NCBI GenBank assembly: GCA_016214445.1
Contig: JACROM010000006.1
Coordinates: 1 to 13,476 of the forward strand
Length of the DNA: 13,476 bases
From: Microcaldota archaeon
GTDB taxonomy: Archaea > Micrarchaeota > Micrarchaeia > Norongarragalinales > Norongarragalinaceae
Reading direction: 5' to 3'
In this document: positions 1 to 5,959 of the stretch, one piece after another
Position numbering within the stretch: position 1 is the first letter of the stretch
Layout: every line of letters starts with the position of its first letter
The notes under the pieces: generated by a model
What the model was told of the DNA's origin: nothing
The model's database searches: none
What the model saw: only the letters and a program-made list of their open reading frames with translations
Program-made: the position numbers and the translations under genes

Positions 1-63
1 GCGTTCGTTGAGTGATGGATTCATCTGTTTGAATTTTTCACGGATGAGTCGTTCGTCAATCAC
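1..63 (-). CDS. Partial N-terminus, possibly ISAzo13-like transposase
   Basis: The minus strand is open from a GTG at 63-61 to the window edge and gives 21 residues containing IREKFKQMNPSLNER. This resembles the N-terminal start of ISAzo13-family transposases (a K/R-F-x-x-L-x-P-x-L-x-E-R pattern, usually followed by RRL); that match is from memory of the family. The start is supported by a TATA-like ATTAATAAAG at 93-84 on the minus strand, centred 26 nt upstream, the same arrangement as most other genes here. Only the first residues are visible, so both the identity and whether the gene is intact are uncertain. Confidence 0.4.
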   Translation of the reverse strand, partial: MIDERLIREKFKQMNPSLNER

Positions 64-83
64 TTGAAAAGTAGGGGTGGTGA

Positions 84-93
84 CTTTATTAAT
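84..93 (-). promoter_or_regulatory. TATA-like box for the left-edge gene
   Basis: Minus-strand ATTAATAAAG is centred about 26 nt before the GTG at 63, consistent with a leaderless transcript. Nearly the same word, read on the plus strand, precedes the second Fic gene at 7081-7090. Confidence 0.4.
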
Positions 94-239
94 GTTTGGA
101 TAAGTTATTTTTTAACAGTTACTAAGGTAGTTTTCCAACTCTCTTCTTGCGGAGGTAATAGCCGGAGAATCAACTACTCGCATAAGCAAACCAAGGAAGT
201 TTCCCGAATAAATACGCTTGGCTTGCTATAACTTCAAAC

Positions 240-1022
240 TCAAACGAAGCTCTTTTTCTGCCCGTTCGGCTCCCTTCTTGTTTTCCCGAACTCCGCATTG
301 TCCCTGAGTTTCTTGTAAGGAACGCAGGGCCCTTCGATGCACGTGAGAAAGCCTCCGCAGTCGCACTGGCCGCACACACCGAAGCCGCACTTCATGTAAC
401 GCTCAACAGAGATTTCACAATGGATTCCCTTTGACTCGCACAATTCGCCGACCGTCCTCATCATCAGCTCTGGTCCGCACGCGTAAACCGCGTCGTAACT
501 GTTCTTTTCCAAAAGCGTTTCCAGCACGTCGGTTACGCGGCCTTTCGGGCCGAAGGAGCCGTCGTCTGTGCATAGGTGGACGGAAGCGACTTTTTTCAGT
601 TCGCTTTCCAAAATCAGGCGTTCCTTGGAGCGGGCGCCTTGGACGAAGTCAACCGCTATTCCTTTCCTTTTGGCGTCCTCGGCCAACAACCTCAAAGGAG
701 CAGAACCAAAACCGCCGCCTACAAGAATTATCCTTTTTCCCTTCAAGTTGAAGTGGGTGCCGTAAGGACCGCGCACGCCCAACCGGTCGCCTTTCTTCAG
801 GGCGAACATTTTCTCGGTTGCAGGACCGACCTTGCAGACGGTTATTCCAAGCTCTTCGCCGGCGTAAGAAACGCCGAAAGGCTTCTCGTCCACTCCCGGC
901 AGCCAGACCATCACGAACTGGCCGGGCTTCGCGTCCATCCTGTGCTTCAGGAAGAACGTTTTGGTGGTGGGGTTGTCTTGCCGGATTTTAGTTATTTCAG
1001 CAATCTCGATTTCGTTACCCAT
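240..1022 (-). CDS. pyrK: Dihydroorotate dehydrogenase electron-transfer subunit PyrK
   Basis: FAD and [2Fe-2S] subunit that passes electrons from the PyrD FMN to NAD+ in class 1B dihydroorotate dehydrogenase (pyrimidine synthesis, cytosolic). The 260-aa protein has a ferredoxin-reductase-like FAD domain (about residues 1-95), an NAD-binding loop VGGGFGSAPL at 101-110, a second nucleotide-domain motif ACGPELMM at 181-188, and a C-terminal cysteine cluster C212-x4-C217-x2-C220-x7-C228, which fits the [2Fe-2S] ligands of PyrK. Extra cysteines at 222 and 233 flank the cluster. An in-frame TTG exists at 1034, but the ATG at 1022 is preferred because a TATA-like box (1048-1055) lies about 29 nt upstream. 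It follows pyrD by 63 bp on the same strand; the basic C-terminal tail after residue 245 is not part of the core fold. Confidence 0.9.
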   Translation of the reverse strand: MGNEIEIAEITKIRQDNPTTKTFFLKHRMDAKPGQFVMVWLPGVDEKPFGVSYAGEELGITVCKVGPATEKMFALKKGDRLGVRGPYGTHFNLKGKRIILVGGGFGSAPLRLLAEDAKRKGIAVDFVQGARSKERLILESELKKVASVHLCTDDGSFGPKGRVTDVLETLLEKNSYDAVYACGPELMMRTVGELCESKGIHCEISVERYMKCGFGVCGQCDCGGFLTCIEGPCVPYKKLRDNAEFGKTRREPNGQKKSFV

Positions 1023-1047
1023 GCGCAACACCAACCAGTTCGCCCGG

Positions 1048-1055
1048 TTTTATAG
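1048..1055 (-). promoter_or_regulatory. TATA-like box for pyrK
   Basis: Minus-strand CTATAAAA in the 63-bp gap between pyrD and pyrK, about 29 nt before the pyrK ATG. It suggests pyrK has its own promoter in addition to any read-through from pyrD. Confidence 0.45.
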
Positions 1056-1085
1056 AGCTTCGATTCTTTCCGTCATTCCAACCGC

Positions 1086-2015
1086 CTAATGTTTTTCATG
1101 CGCCAAACCAACCAGTTCCTTTGGCTTGTTGAATCCTTCCTTCTCCATCCATTCTTTCATTTCATCGGCAATCAACTGGAACGCTTTGGGGCCCCTGAAG
1201 CGCAAAGCCGAACCGACTCCCACAGCTGAAGCGCCAGCCATCATCATTTCAACCGCATCCCTTCCGCTCGTGACGCCGCCCAAACCCAATATAGGAATCT
1301 TTACTGCATCGTAGCACTCGTAAACGCAGCCAAGAGCCAAAGGCTTTAATGCCGGACCGGACATGCCGCCGAACTTGTTCGTCAGTATGGGCCTTCTTGC
1401 CTCGGCGTTGATGACCATTCCCTTGAGCGTGTTGATGCACGTCAAGCCGTCAGCGCCTGCCGCCTCGACCGATTTCGCTACGAGCGCGATGTGCGGAACA
1501 GGCGCCAGCTTGATTAGGACAGGCATCTTGCCAACTGCTTTCTTAACTGCTTTTGTCACGTTAGCTGCAGCCTTCGGGTCTGCAGCGAAAGGCGTGCCGA
1601 ACTCGCTCTGCACGTTCGGGCAGGAAATGTTCACTTCCAAAAGGTCGGGCTTCGCTTCAACCACCCGCTTGGCGACCTTGCCGTAATTCTCAACTGTGTC
1701 AGCGAAGATGCTCGCTATCACCGGCACTCCCGCATTCTGCTTAGCGACAGTTAGCTCTTCAATCCCCGCATCCACGCCGGGATTCGAAAGCCCGACAGCG
1801 TTGATAAGGCCCTTGTCGAATTCAGCTACAACAGGCGACTTATGTCCGGCGCGCGGCGCGAGTGAAAGCGATTTTATGGTGACCGCGCCAGCTCCGTTCC
1901 GGGCAGCCGACGCCAACGACAGTCCGGTCACGCCCATGAAACCCGACGCGAGAACAGTAGGGTTGCGCATCTTCGCGCCAAGGAATTCCGTTTCGAGGTT
2001 AACCAGTTCAACCAC
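1086..2015 (-). CDS. pyrD: Dihydroorotate dehydrogenase catalytic subunit PyrD, class 1B
   Basis: Oxidises dihydroorotate to orotate using FMN, the fourth step of pyrimidine biosynthesis; it acts in the cytosol with PyrK. The 309-aa TIM-barrel protein is of normal family length. Visible motifs are N-terminal NPTVLASGF (18-26), the substrate-loop NAVGLSNPG (72-80), the active-site segment VNISCPNV with catalytic Cys132 (Cys rather than Ser is typical of class 1 enzymes), LIKLAP (167-172), GGMSGPALKP (216-225) and the FMN-phosphate loop GLGGVTSGRDA (244-254). The presence of an adjacent pyrK makes this the heterotetrameric 1B type. Translation starts at GTG 2015, 23 nt from a near-palindromic TATA-like box at 2038-2047 that also faces the divergent gene at 2069. 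No Shine-Dalgarno is seen, so a leaderless mRNA is likely. Confidence 0.93.
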   Translation of the reverse strand: MVELVNLETEFLGAKMRNPTVLASGFMGVTGLSLASAARNGAGAVTIKSLSLAPRAGHKSPVVAEFDKGLINAVGLSNPGVDAGIEELTVAKQNAGVPVIASIFADTVENYGKVAKRVVEAKPDLLEVNISCPNVQSEFGTPFAADPKAAANVTKAVKKAVGKMPVLIKLAPVPHIALVAKSVEAAGADGLTCINTLKGMVINAEARRPILTNKFGGMSGPALKPLALGCVYECYDAVKIPILGLGGVTSGRDAVEMMMAGASAVGVGSALRFRGPKAFQLIADEMKEWMEKEGFNKPKELVGLAHEKH

Positions 2016-2037
2016 AACAATAGATTCGCAAAGAAAG

Positions 2038-2047
2038 CTTAAATAAG
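2038..2047. promoter_or_regulatory. Shared near-palindromic TATA-like box between pyrD and the gene at 2069
   Basis: CTTAAATAAG reads CTTATTTAAG on the other strand. It lies 22-23 nt from the start codons on both sides (pyrD GTG at 2015 and ATG at 2069), the spacing expected for leaderless transcripts in each direction. A purine-rich BRE-like stretch (AAGAAAG, 2031-2037) sits on its left, which would favour plus-strand transcription. Confidence 0.5.
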
Positions 2048-2068
2048 TTGGGAAAAGATTAAAAAAAT

Positions 2069-2554
2069 ATGGATAGCGTTTTAGAACCTCGACCGAAATG
2101 GAAAAGCGGCCTAAGCAAAGATGAACGTAAATATCAAAAAGATCGTCGGCTTATTTCCCGTTTGATTCCGGACGAAAAACCGCCTGCAATTTGGAAAAAC
2201 CGCAGAGTCAAGCCTCGGACTAGACCGCAGCATTATGGTTTCATAAAGGAACTTTCCCCGTCAAACGACAGAATACTAAGTCATCTTGCCCAAGGTGGGC
2301 GCGTGTACGTTATGGACGCAACAAGTAATGTTGAAAAAAATCCTCTTGAATCTCGCGGGTTGCGTTTGTTTATTCCGAAAACCGGAGGTGTCGTGGCCCT
2401 TCCCATATCCGAGGATGAGCGAAAGTCTGAATTGACCCAACTTTTCAAAATGGGCTTTCTCCAACATCGTCAATTACCTCCGCGGTTTAGACGTGAGGGA
2501 ATATCGGGCGAGGTTTTTCTATCAAGCGAACTAGGACATTTTAAAGTTAGGTAA
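2069..2554 (+). CDS. Unrecognised 161-aa protein, 3' end altered by IS insertion
   Basis: I do not recognise this family. The protein is hydrophilic and strongly basic in its first 55 residues (DERKYQKDRRLISRLIP), has no membrane segment or signal peptide, and has a more ordered-looking middle (GGRVYVMDATS at 76-86; GLRLFIPKTGGVVALPI at 97-113). A TATA-like box ends 22 nt upstream, supporting the ATG at 2069 and a leaderless mRNA. The last codons and the TAA stop (2552-2554) lie in the left terminal repeat of the IS element that begins at 2550, so the present C-terminus is probably not the original one. Expression is plausible, but the protein may be truncated. Confidence 0.6.
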   Translation: MDSVLEPRPKWKSGLSKDERKYQKDRRLISRLIPDEKPPAIWKNRRVKPRTRPQHYGFIKELSPSNDRILSHLAQGGRVYVMDATSNVEKNPLESRGLRLFIPKTGGVVALPISEDERKSELTQLFKMGFLQHRQLPPRFRREGISGEVFLSSELGHFKVR

Positions 2555-2558
2555 TACC

Positions 2559-3322
2559 CTAGTTCGTGCTACCGACTTTTACTAGTATTTCTGCGAGTTT
2601 GTTGAAAAGGCTTTCGTTCCGGTTGTTGAAACGCCACTCGATTTCCTTCAACGCCACTCGATTTCCTTCAAGTACCAATGAAAATATTTTCTTGGAACGC
2701 CGCGGTAATGGTACAACCACGTTTTCGCGTACGACCAAAAGCCTTCAATGCCGTTGATGTGGTGAACTAACGGTTTGCCGCGTGCCTTTATGACTGTGAC
2801 GTGCTTTCCTCGCGCCTCAACCCACGCGTAACCCTTGTAATCATCAGTCAAGTAAACGCTTCCTTTGCGAGTGTGCTGTTCTATTAACGGCTTGAGCGTT
2901 TCCGCCTGACGGTTTGGCACCGGAAACACGACTACTTTGCCGTTGCGTTTGTAAATCCCGAAAACAATGGTTTTTCCCTCGGCGCCCCAGCCACGCTTGC
3001 CTGGCTGGTAACCGCCAAACATTGTCTCGTCCATCTCGATTTTGCCACGCAACTTTTGCAGTTCAGACAGGCTGTCTTCGTAAATCGCTCGCCTGAATAT
3101 CCTGAACACGCGTTCGACGGTCTGAATGTTCAAGCCGGTTTCCCTGTGAATGCGGAAAGCTGGCGTGCCTAACACGAACTGGTGTAGCAGGTAGGCCAGC
3201 ACGTTGAATGGAATTCGCAAGCCGCTCAAACGCGTTCCCGTAAACTCGGTAAAGTTCTTGCGGCAGCGGCCGCAATCGTACCGTTTTTGAACAACGAAAA
3301 AAGTCGTTTTTCCCTCATGAAA
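2559..3322 (-). pseudogene. Broken IS1595-family transposase
   Basis: The open part runs from about 3322 to a stop at 2648. It begins within a zinc-ribbon half (YDCGRCRKNFTEFTGT, 3280-3233), lacks the first cysteine pair and has no obvious ATG after the TGA at 3325, so the 5' end looks damaged or uses an unusual start. The DDE-type core is clear: GKIEMDETMFGG, VYLTDDYKGY, and HHINGIEGFW, the IS1595 signature. At the 3' end a perfect 20-bp tandem duplication (2631-2650 and 2651-2670) shifts the frame and stops the protein after KEIEWR. Removing one copy restores EWRFNNRNESLFNKLAEIL and a stop at 2559, inside the left repeat. The element is therefore probably unable to move by itself. Confidence 0.8.
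2631..2670. repeat. Perfect 20-bp tandem duplication inside the transposase
   Basis: The 20-mer starting ACGCCACTCG at 2631 is repeated exactly at 2651. Because 20 is not a multiple of three, it shifts the transposase frame. It is consistent with replication slippage after insertion of the element. Confidence 0.95.
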
Positions 3323-3398
3323 TCATAACGCCTGCCATTAATTTATGGTAGCGTCATCTACGGTATTACCTAAACTTTCGCCACGCGCCCGTCTGAAC

Positions 3399-3407
3399 CT
3401 TTTTATA
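3399..3407 (+). promoter_or_regulatory. TATA-like box for the membrane-protein operon
   Basis: CTTTTTATA, centred about 26 nt before the ATG at 3429. It decides the start: an in-frame ATG at 3345 lies inside the IS terminal region and upstream of this box, so it is unlikely to be used. Confidence 0.55.
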
Positions 3408-3428
3408 CGCCCGGAGAGTAACGCTTCC

Positions 3429-3917
3429 ATGGCTTTTGCCGTTGAAATATTCGAGACCCTGGCTGAACTGGGTTTCGTCATCCAGCTGCTTGTGTTCACC
3501 TACACGCTTTTCTGGCTCTACCTCACTTTCCGCGACATGCAGCTCCTTTTCGGCGTCAGCGCGGCCGTATCGGGCTACATGATATTCGTACACGGAGTTT
3601 CCATGACCTTGCTCATTTCGTTCTTCGTCTTCATGGTGCTCTTCGGAATGCAGATACAGCAACTCGCGTGGTTCGGCCTGTTTCCTCTGTTAGGCTACCA
3701 CATCATGGGCGACCGCCTGTCGCACGTTTCCGAGATAGACCCGCTGAGGATGCAGCAGAGGATGCAGAATATAACCGAAAAAATCGAGGCCGGCACAGTG
3801 TCGCCTTCTGACATGGAGTTCCTCGAGAAGCACATGGGCCAGCAGCAGATGGGCGGGGCAGGCATGAACCCGGACATGGAACAGATCCGGAGAATGCAGA
3901 TGATGGGTGTCAGCTAG
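3429..3917 (+). CDS. Small multi-pass membrane protein with Met/Gln-rich tail
   Basis: The function is unknown. The 162-aa protein has hydrophobic segments at about residues 14-33, 37-55 and 57-74, with a possible fourth at 78-93, followed by a soluble C-terminal tail of about 65 residues. The tail contains a helical stretch (RMQQRMQNITEKIEAG) and a methionine/glutamine-rich end (HMGQQQMGGAGMNPDM). The start at 3429 is chosen from the TATA spacing. It is the first gene of an operon in which the next ATG directly follows this stop codon and the third gene overlaps the second by 1 nt, suggesting that the products work together, perhaps as a membrane complex (inference). The IS element ends about 30 bp upstream of its promoter, so its regulation may have been altered. 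Confidence 0.75.
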   Translation: MAFAVEIFETLAELGFVIQLLVFTYTLFWLYLTFRDMQLLFGVSAAVSGYMIFVHGVSMTLLISFFVFMVLFGMQIQQLAWFGLFPLLGYHIMGDRLSHVSEIDPLRMQQRMQNITEKIEAGTVSPSDMEFLEKHMGQQQMGGAGMNPDMEQIRRMQMMGVS

Positions 3918-4214
3918 ATGTTTGAGGACATAATGTTCTGGGTCGAAATAGCGAAGTGGCTGGTCCTGTTCTTCGTGGCGTGGTGGTGGTACTCCTGGGT
4001 CCGAGACAAGCTCGCGTTCTCGCCCCTGCTCACGTTGGTGGTGAGCGCAATAGTCGTCTATTATCTGGTGATAGAGCACCCGTGGATAGGCAGCATAGGC
4101 GTGGCAGGCTGGATTCTGCTCACGAGCGGCATACTGTTCATGTTGCCGACTTTCTCTTTGGTGTGGAACACTTTGTTCCCGTTCAAACCGAAAAAACCCG
4201 GAGGTGCCCAGTAA
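3918..4214 (+). CDS. Small 3-TM membrane protein
   Basis: The function is unknown. The 98-aa protein has three predicted hydrophobic helices (about 8-27, 35-52 and 57-78), a tryptophan/tyrosine cluster (WWWYSW, 22-27) at the end of the first helix, a short charged loop (VRDK) and a basic, proline-rich tail (FKPKKPGG). Its ATG begins immediately after the TAG of the preceding gene; a weak GGGTG motif lies upstream in that gene. Its stop overlaps the next ATG by 1 nt (TAATG). Tight coupling points to equimolar production of the three operon products. Confidence 0.75.
   Translation: MFEDIMFWVEIAKWLVLFFVAWWWYSWVRDKLAFSPLLTLVVSAIVVYYLVIEHPWIGSIGVAGWILLTSGILFMLPTFSLVWNTLFPFKPKKPGGAQ
4200..4206 (+). 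promoter_or_regulatory. Strong Shine-Dalgarno for the third operon gene
   Basis: GGAGGTG, a full match to the usual anti-SD complement, ends 7 nt before the ATG at 4214. It fixes that start and shows that operon-internal genes use Shine-Dalgarno initiation while first genes look leaderless. Confidence 0.8.
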
Positions 4215-4591
4215 TGGCTTTTAAACGTCTGAAGAAATACGCGTCTTTCTACAAGATCGCCCACGCCGAGAGGGCGAAGCTCTACCACCTGAAGTGGAGG
4301 GTTTTTTTCATCCTGCTTGCTGCGTCGGCGATGATAATAGTCAACGACTACCTGCAGTCGCGGTACCCTTACACGGTCTACGACGCGCTAAAAGCAACGA
4401 CGTTCCCGCTTGCAGACAAGCTTTTCTCGTGGTTCGCCACAGGCGTACTGTTCGGCATCATAGCTTTTGCGGTGATGAACGAAGGCGAATTCCTGCTCAA
4501 CGTGCGCGGGTTCGTGCATTTCATAGAGCAGGAAGCGATGAAGGTCGTGGGCATTAAGAAACCCAAAGGCGCAAAGAAAAAGAAGAAATAG
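4214..4591 (+). CDS. Small 2-TM membrane protein with lysine tail
   Basis: The function is unknown. The 125-aa protein has a basic amphipathic N-terminus (FKRLKKYASFYKIAHAERAK), a hydrophobic helix at about 29-46, a loop with several tyrosines, a second helix at about 70-88, an acidic/aromatic segment (NEGEFLLNVRGFVHFIEQEA) and a lysine-rich C-terminus (KKPKGAKKKKK). By the positive-inside rule both ends should be cytosolic. The frame is also open upstream to 3956, but that part overlaps the preceding gene out of frame; the Shine-Dalgarno at 4200-4206 selects the ATG at 4214. Confidence 0.75.
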   Translation: MAFKRLKKYASFYKIAHAERAKLYHLKWRVFFILLAASAMIIVNDYLQSRYPYTVYDALKATTFPLADKLFSWFATGVLFGIIAFAVMNEGEFLLNVRGFVHFIEQEAMKVVGIKKPKGAKKKKK

Positions 4592-4634
4592 TTTTTCAGC
4601 AGCAGGAGTACTTTTAGTGGGAGAGGTAGTTTCC

Positions 4635-4742
4635 GTGCCGGTTGCGAAGTTCATCGACAAGTTCAGCAAAGAGCAGGAGGAGATGTTTTGGCGGGTTTTC
4701 CCGTTTTTCCTTGTTCTTGCGCTCTACTATTTGTTTAGTTAG
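4635..4742 (+). CDS. 35-aa single-TM microprotein
   Basis: GTG at 4635 opens a 35-codon frame ending in TAG at 4740-4742. An SD-like GGGAGAGGT (4619-4627) lies 7 nt upstream; an in-frame GTG at 4617 is an alternative start. The product has a charged amphipathic N-half (AKFIDKFSKEQEE) and one hydrophobic helix (FWRVFPFFLVLALYYLF) reaching the C-terminus, a tail-anchored layout. It lies 43 bp after the three-gene membrane operon on the same strand and overlaps the end of the convergent TrmB-family gene by 8 bp. The function is unknown; the organised SD and neighbours make it likely to be real. Confidence 0.55.
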   Translation: MPVAKFIDKFSKEQEEMFWRVFPFFLVLALYYLFS

Positions 4743-5535
4743 TTTGAACCGGGGCGTTGGCCGCCATTTTCCACAACGCTTCGAAATGTTTTTTCAGGCT
4801 TGCCGCTATCTTTTGGTTATCTATCAAGAGTCCGAAGACTTCGCCCTCGGAGAACAATAGCAGGGACACTTTGCTTCCATAGACGTGAAAAGTCGTGAGG
4901 GTCGAATAGCTGGCGGGCAGGTATTTGACTTTGACGTTCGGCAATCTGGCTGTTTCGCTTGCAATCTTCACCGTCTGGGGTCTCGAATCGAAAATTACCC
5001 GGATGCGTATCCCTTTCCTTTTGCTTTGCGCGTAGTATTTCTTGATTGTAGTGCCTAGCAATTCCCTGCCCTCGTGATTCGCTATGAACACGAGGTCTTC
5101 CTGTCCTTTTTTCAGGGTAGCGGTCACGTCTTGAAAGAGATTGTGGACCCCTTTTTGGCCCATCAGTATGGATGCGGAGATTCTTTTGGTCATGTTGAAC
5201 TGCCGTTCCAAATTAGGCAATAATTCCTTCAGGTCTTTTAAGGTAGTTCTTCTCCTGTTTTCTTCCTCGTTGTTTTTGTCTTCGAGAACTTTCGCCAGTG
5301 TTCGGGGATGAAGCGCGGTAAAGGCCCGCTTATTGTTTATCTGGCTAACCGAGACCATTCCTTTTTCCACAAGGGTGTTTAGGTGGTCGTAGATTAGCGT
5401 CCTGTTGATTCCGGTTCTTTGCGCTATGTCCGCGGCTGATGCGGTTCCCAGCGAGAAAAGGCACCCGTAGGTCTGGCCCTGCTTCTTGGTTAGGCCTAGT
5501 TTGGACATAAGCTCCTGCAAAAGTCTGTCAGTCAT
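4735..5535 (-). CDS. TrmB-family transcriptional regulator
   Basis: The 266-aa protein has an N-terminal winged helix-turn-helix (about residues 8-78; LGLTKKQGQTYGCLFSLG, then ADIAQRTGINRTLIYDHLNTL), a charged linker likely to form a coiled coil (about 82-115), and a C-terminal PLD-like sensor region (about 120-260) with VFIANHEGRELL, IRIRVIFDSRP and FHVYGSKVSLLLFSEGEVFGLLIDN. This is the standard TrmB layout; TrmB-family proteins commonly bind sugars or related ligands, but no ligand can be assigned here. The ATG at 5535 abuts a 21-bp near-perfect palindrome (5536-5556), and a TATA-like box lies beyond it (5561-5571), so the palindrome should cover the transcription start. Negative autoregulation is the natural inference. 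Confidence 0.85.
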   Translation of the reverse strand: MTDRLLQELMSKLGLTKKQGQTYGCLFSLGTASAADIAQRTGINRTLIYDHLNTLVEKGMVSVSQINNKRAFTALHPRTLAKVLEDKNNEEENRRRTTLKDLKELLPNLERQFNMTKRISASILMGQKGVHNLFQDVTATLKKGQEDLVFIANHEGRELLGTTIKKYYAQSKRKGIRIRVIFDSRPQTVKIASETARLPNVKVKYLPASYSTLTTFHVYGSKVSLLLFSEGEVFGLLIDNQKIAASLKKHFEALWKMAANAPVQTN

Positions 5536-5556
5536 GTTGTATTACTGTATTACAAC
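5536..5556. promoter_or_regulatory. Operator-like palindrome at the TrmB-family start codon
   Basis: Arms GTTGTATTAC (5536-5545) and GTATTACAAC (5547-5556) around a single central base pair at 9 of 10 positions. The site touches the ATG and overlaps the expected minus-strand transcription start. It also lies just upstream of the TATA box as seen from the divergent gene at 5593, so one bound dimer could affect both. Confidence 0.65.
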
Positions 5557-5560
5557 ACTT

Positions 5561-5571
5561 CTTAAAATAAG
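5561..5571. promoter_or_regulatory. Shared near-palindromic TATA-like box, trmB-like gene and gene at 5593
   Basis: CTTAAAATAAG lies 22 nt before the ATG at 5593 and 26 nt from the ATG at 5535 on the other strand. This is the second case in the window, after 2038-2047, of one symmetric box between two divergent, apparently leaderless genes. Confidence 0.5.
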
Positions 5572-5592
5572 CGGATCTCCAGTTTTTTTCTC

Positions 5593-5898
5593 ATGGAGTC
5601 TTTGGCGGTTTCCGTCCTGAATAGGGTACGCGAAAAAGGCAGGGCATACTTTGACGAGGCTGAGAACCTACGCGATATCGAACAGTTGGCGAACGATCCC
5701 GCCAACATAGAGACCTTGTTGCCGGGTTTGAATTTTGAGGATAACGGCCTGAAGCAGCCGTGCGCAGTGCTGGCTATCATTCTAAAGATAGCAAAGAAAC
5801 ACCCTAAGCCTGGAACGCGTATTCTTGAGGCGGCAATAAAAAACGATGCCGCCCCCTTGAACTACCTTTGCGAGCTCATCTATAAAGTAAACAAATAG
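5593..5898 (+). CDS. Unrecognised 101-aa soluble protein
   Basis: I do not recognise this protein. It is 101 aa, without signal or membrane segments, and looks largely helical: an N-terminal helix (AVSVLNRVREKGRAYFDEAENLRDIEQL, split here only for description), a loop with NIETLLPGLNFEDNGLKQP, then a hydrophobic helix (CAVLAIILKIAKKH) and a C-terminal helix (NYLCELIYKVNK). The ATG at 5593 is supported by the TATA-like box 22 nt upstream. It is divergent from the TrmB-family gene and shares its promoter region, so it may belong to that regulator's regulon (inference). Confidence 0.6.
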   Translation: MESLAVSVLNRVREKGRAYFDEAENLRDIEQLANDPANIETLLPGLNFEDNGLKQPCAVLAIILKIAKKHPKPGTRILEAAIKNDAAPLNYLCELIYKVNK

Positions 5899-5900
5899 GT

Positions 5901-5914
5901 GCGGAAATTTCCGC
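5901..5914. repeat. Perfect 14-bp palindrome between convergent genes
   Basis: GCGGAAATTTCCGC, immediately after the stop of the 101-aa gene and before the 3' end of the first Fic gene. It could form a hairpin at the transcript end; no T-rich tract follows it. Confidence 0.5.
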
Positions 5915-5959
5915 GGAAATCAACTGCCTCTCATTTCCGATGTTTGGCCGTGTTTCATC

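Larger units (their letters stand above)
2550..3370 (-). mobile_element. IS1595-family (IS1016/ISXO2-like) insertion sequence
   Basis: The 821-bp element is bounded by 24-bp imperfect terminal inverted repeats, 2550-2573 and 3347-3370, matching at 19 of 24 positions; both begin GGTAATACC and end GCTACC when read inward. It carries a minus-strand transposase. IS1595 elements usually make 8-bp target duplications; the flanks here (TAAAGTTA on the left, TAAACTTT on the right) match at 6 of 8, so the duplication is either decayed or not real. The right end lies about 30 bp upstream of the TATA box of the membrane-protein operon. Confidence 0.8.

Noticed and set aside
112..183. Minus-strand frame of 23 codons (MRVVDSPAITSARRELENYLSNC) after pyrK, open further upstream to about 228.
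   Set aside because: It has sensible composition and might be the remnant C-terminus of a gene, but it is short, has no promoter or Shine-Dalgarno and overlaps nothing recognisable.
568..1055. Plus-strand frames opposite pyrK, and similar long frames opposite ribD and ribBA.
   Set aside because: They are mirror frames of well-identified genes, with no domain signature, promoter or Shine-Dalgarno.
3345..3428. Upstream ATG extension of the 162-aa membrane protein.
   Set aside because: It lies in the IS end and contains the TATA-like box of the gene; the start at 3429 fits the leaderless spacing seen throughout.
3956..4213. N-terminal extension of the 125-aa membrane protein.
   Set aside because: It overlaps the 98-aa gene in another frame, and a perfect Shine-Dalgarno precedes the ATG at 4214.
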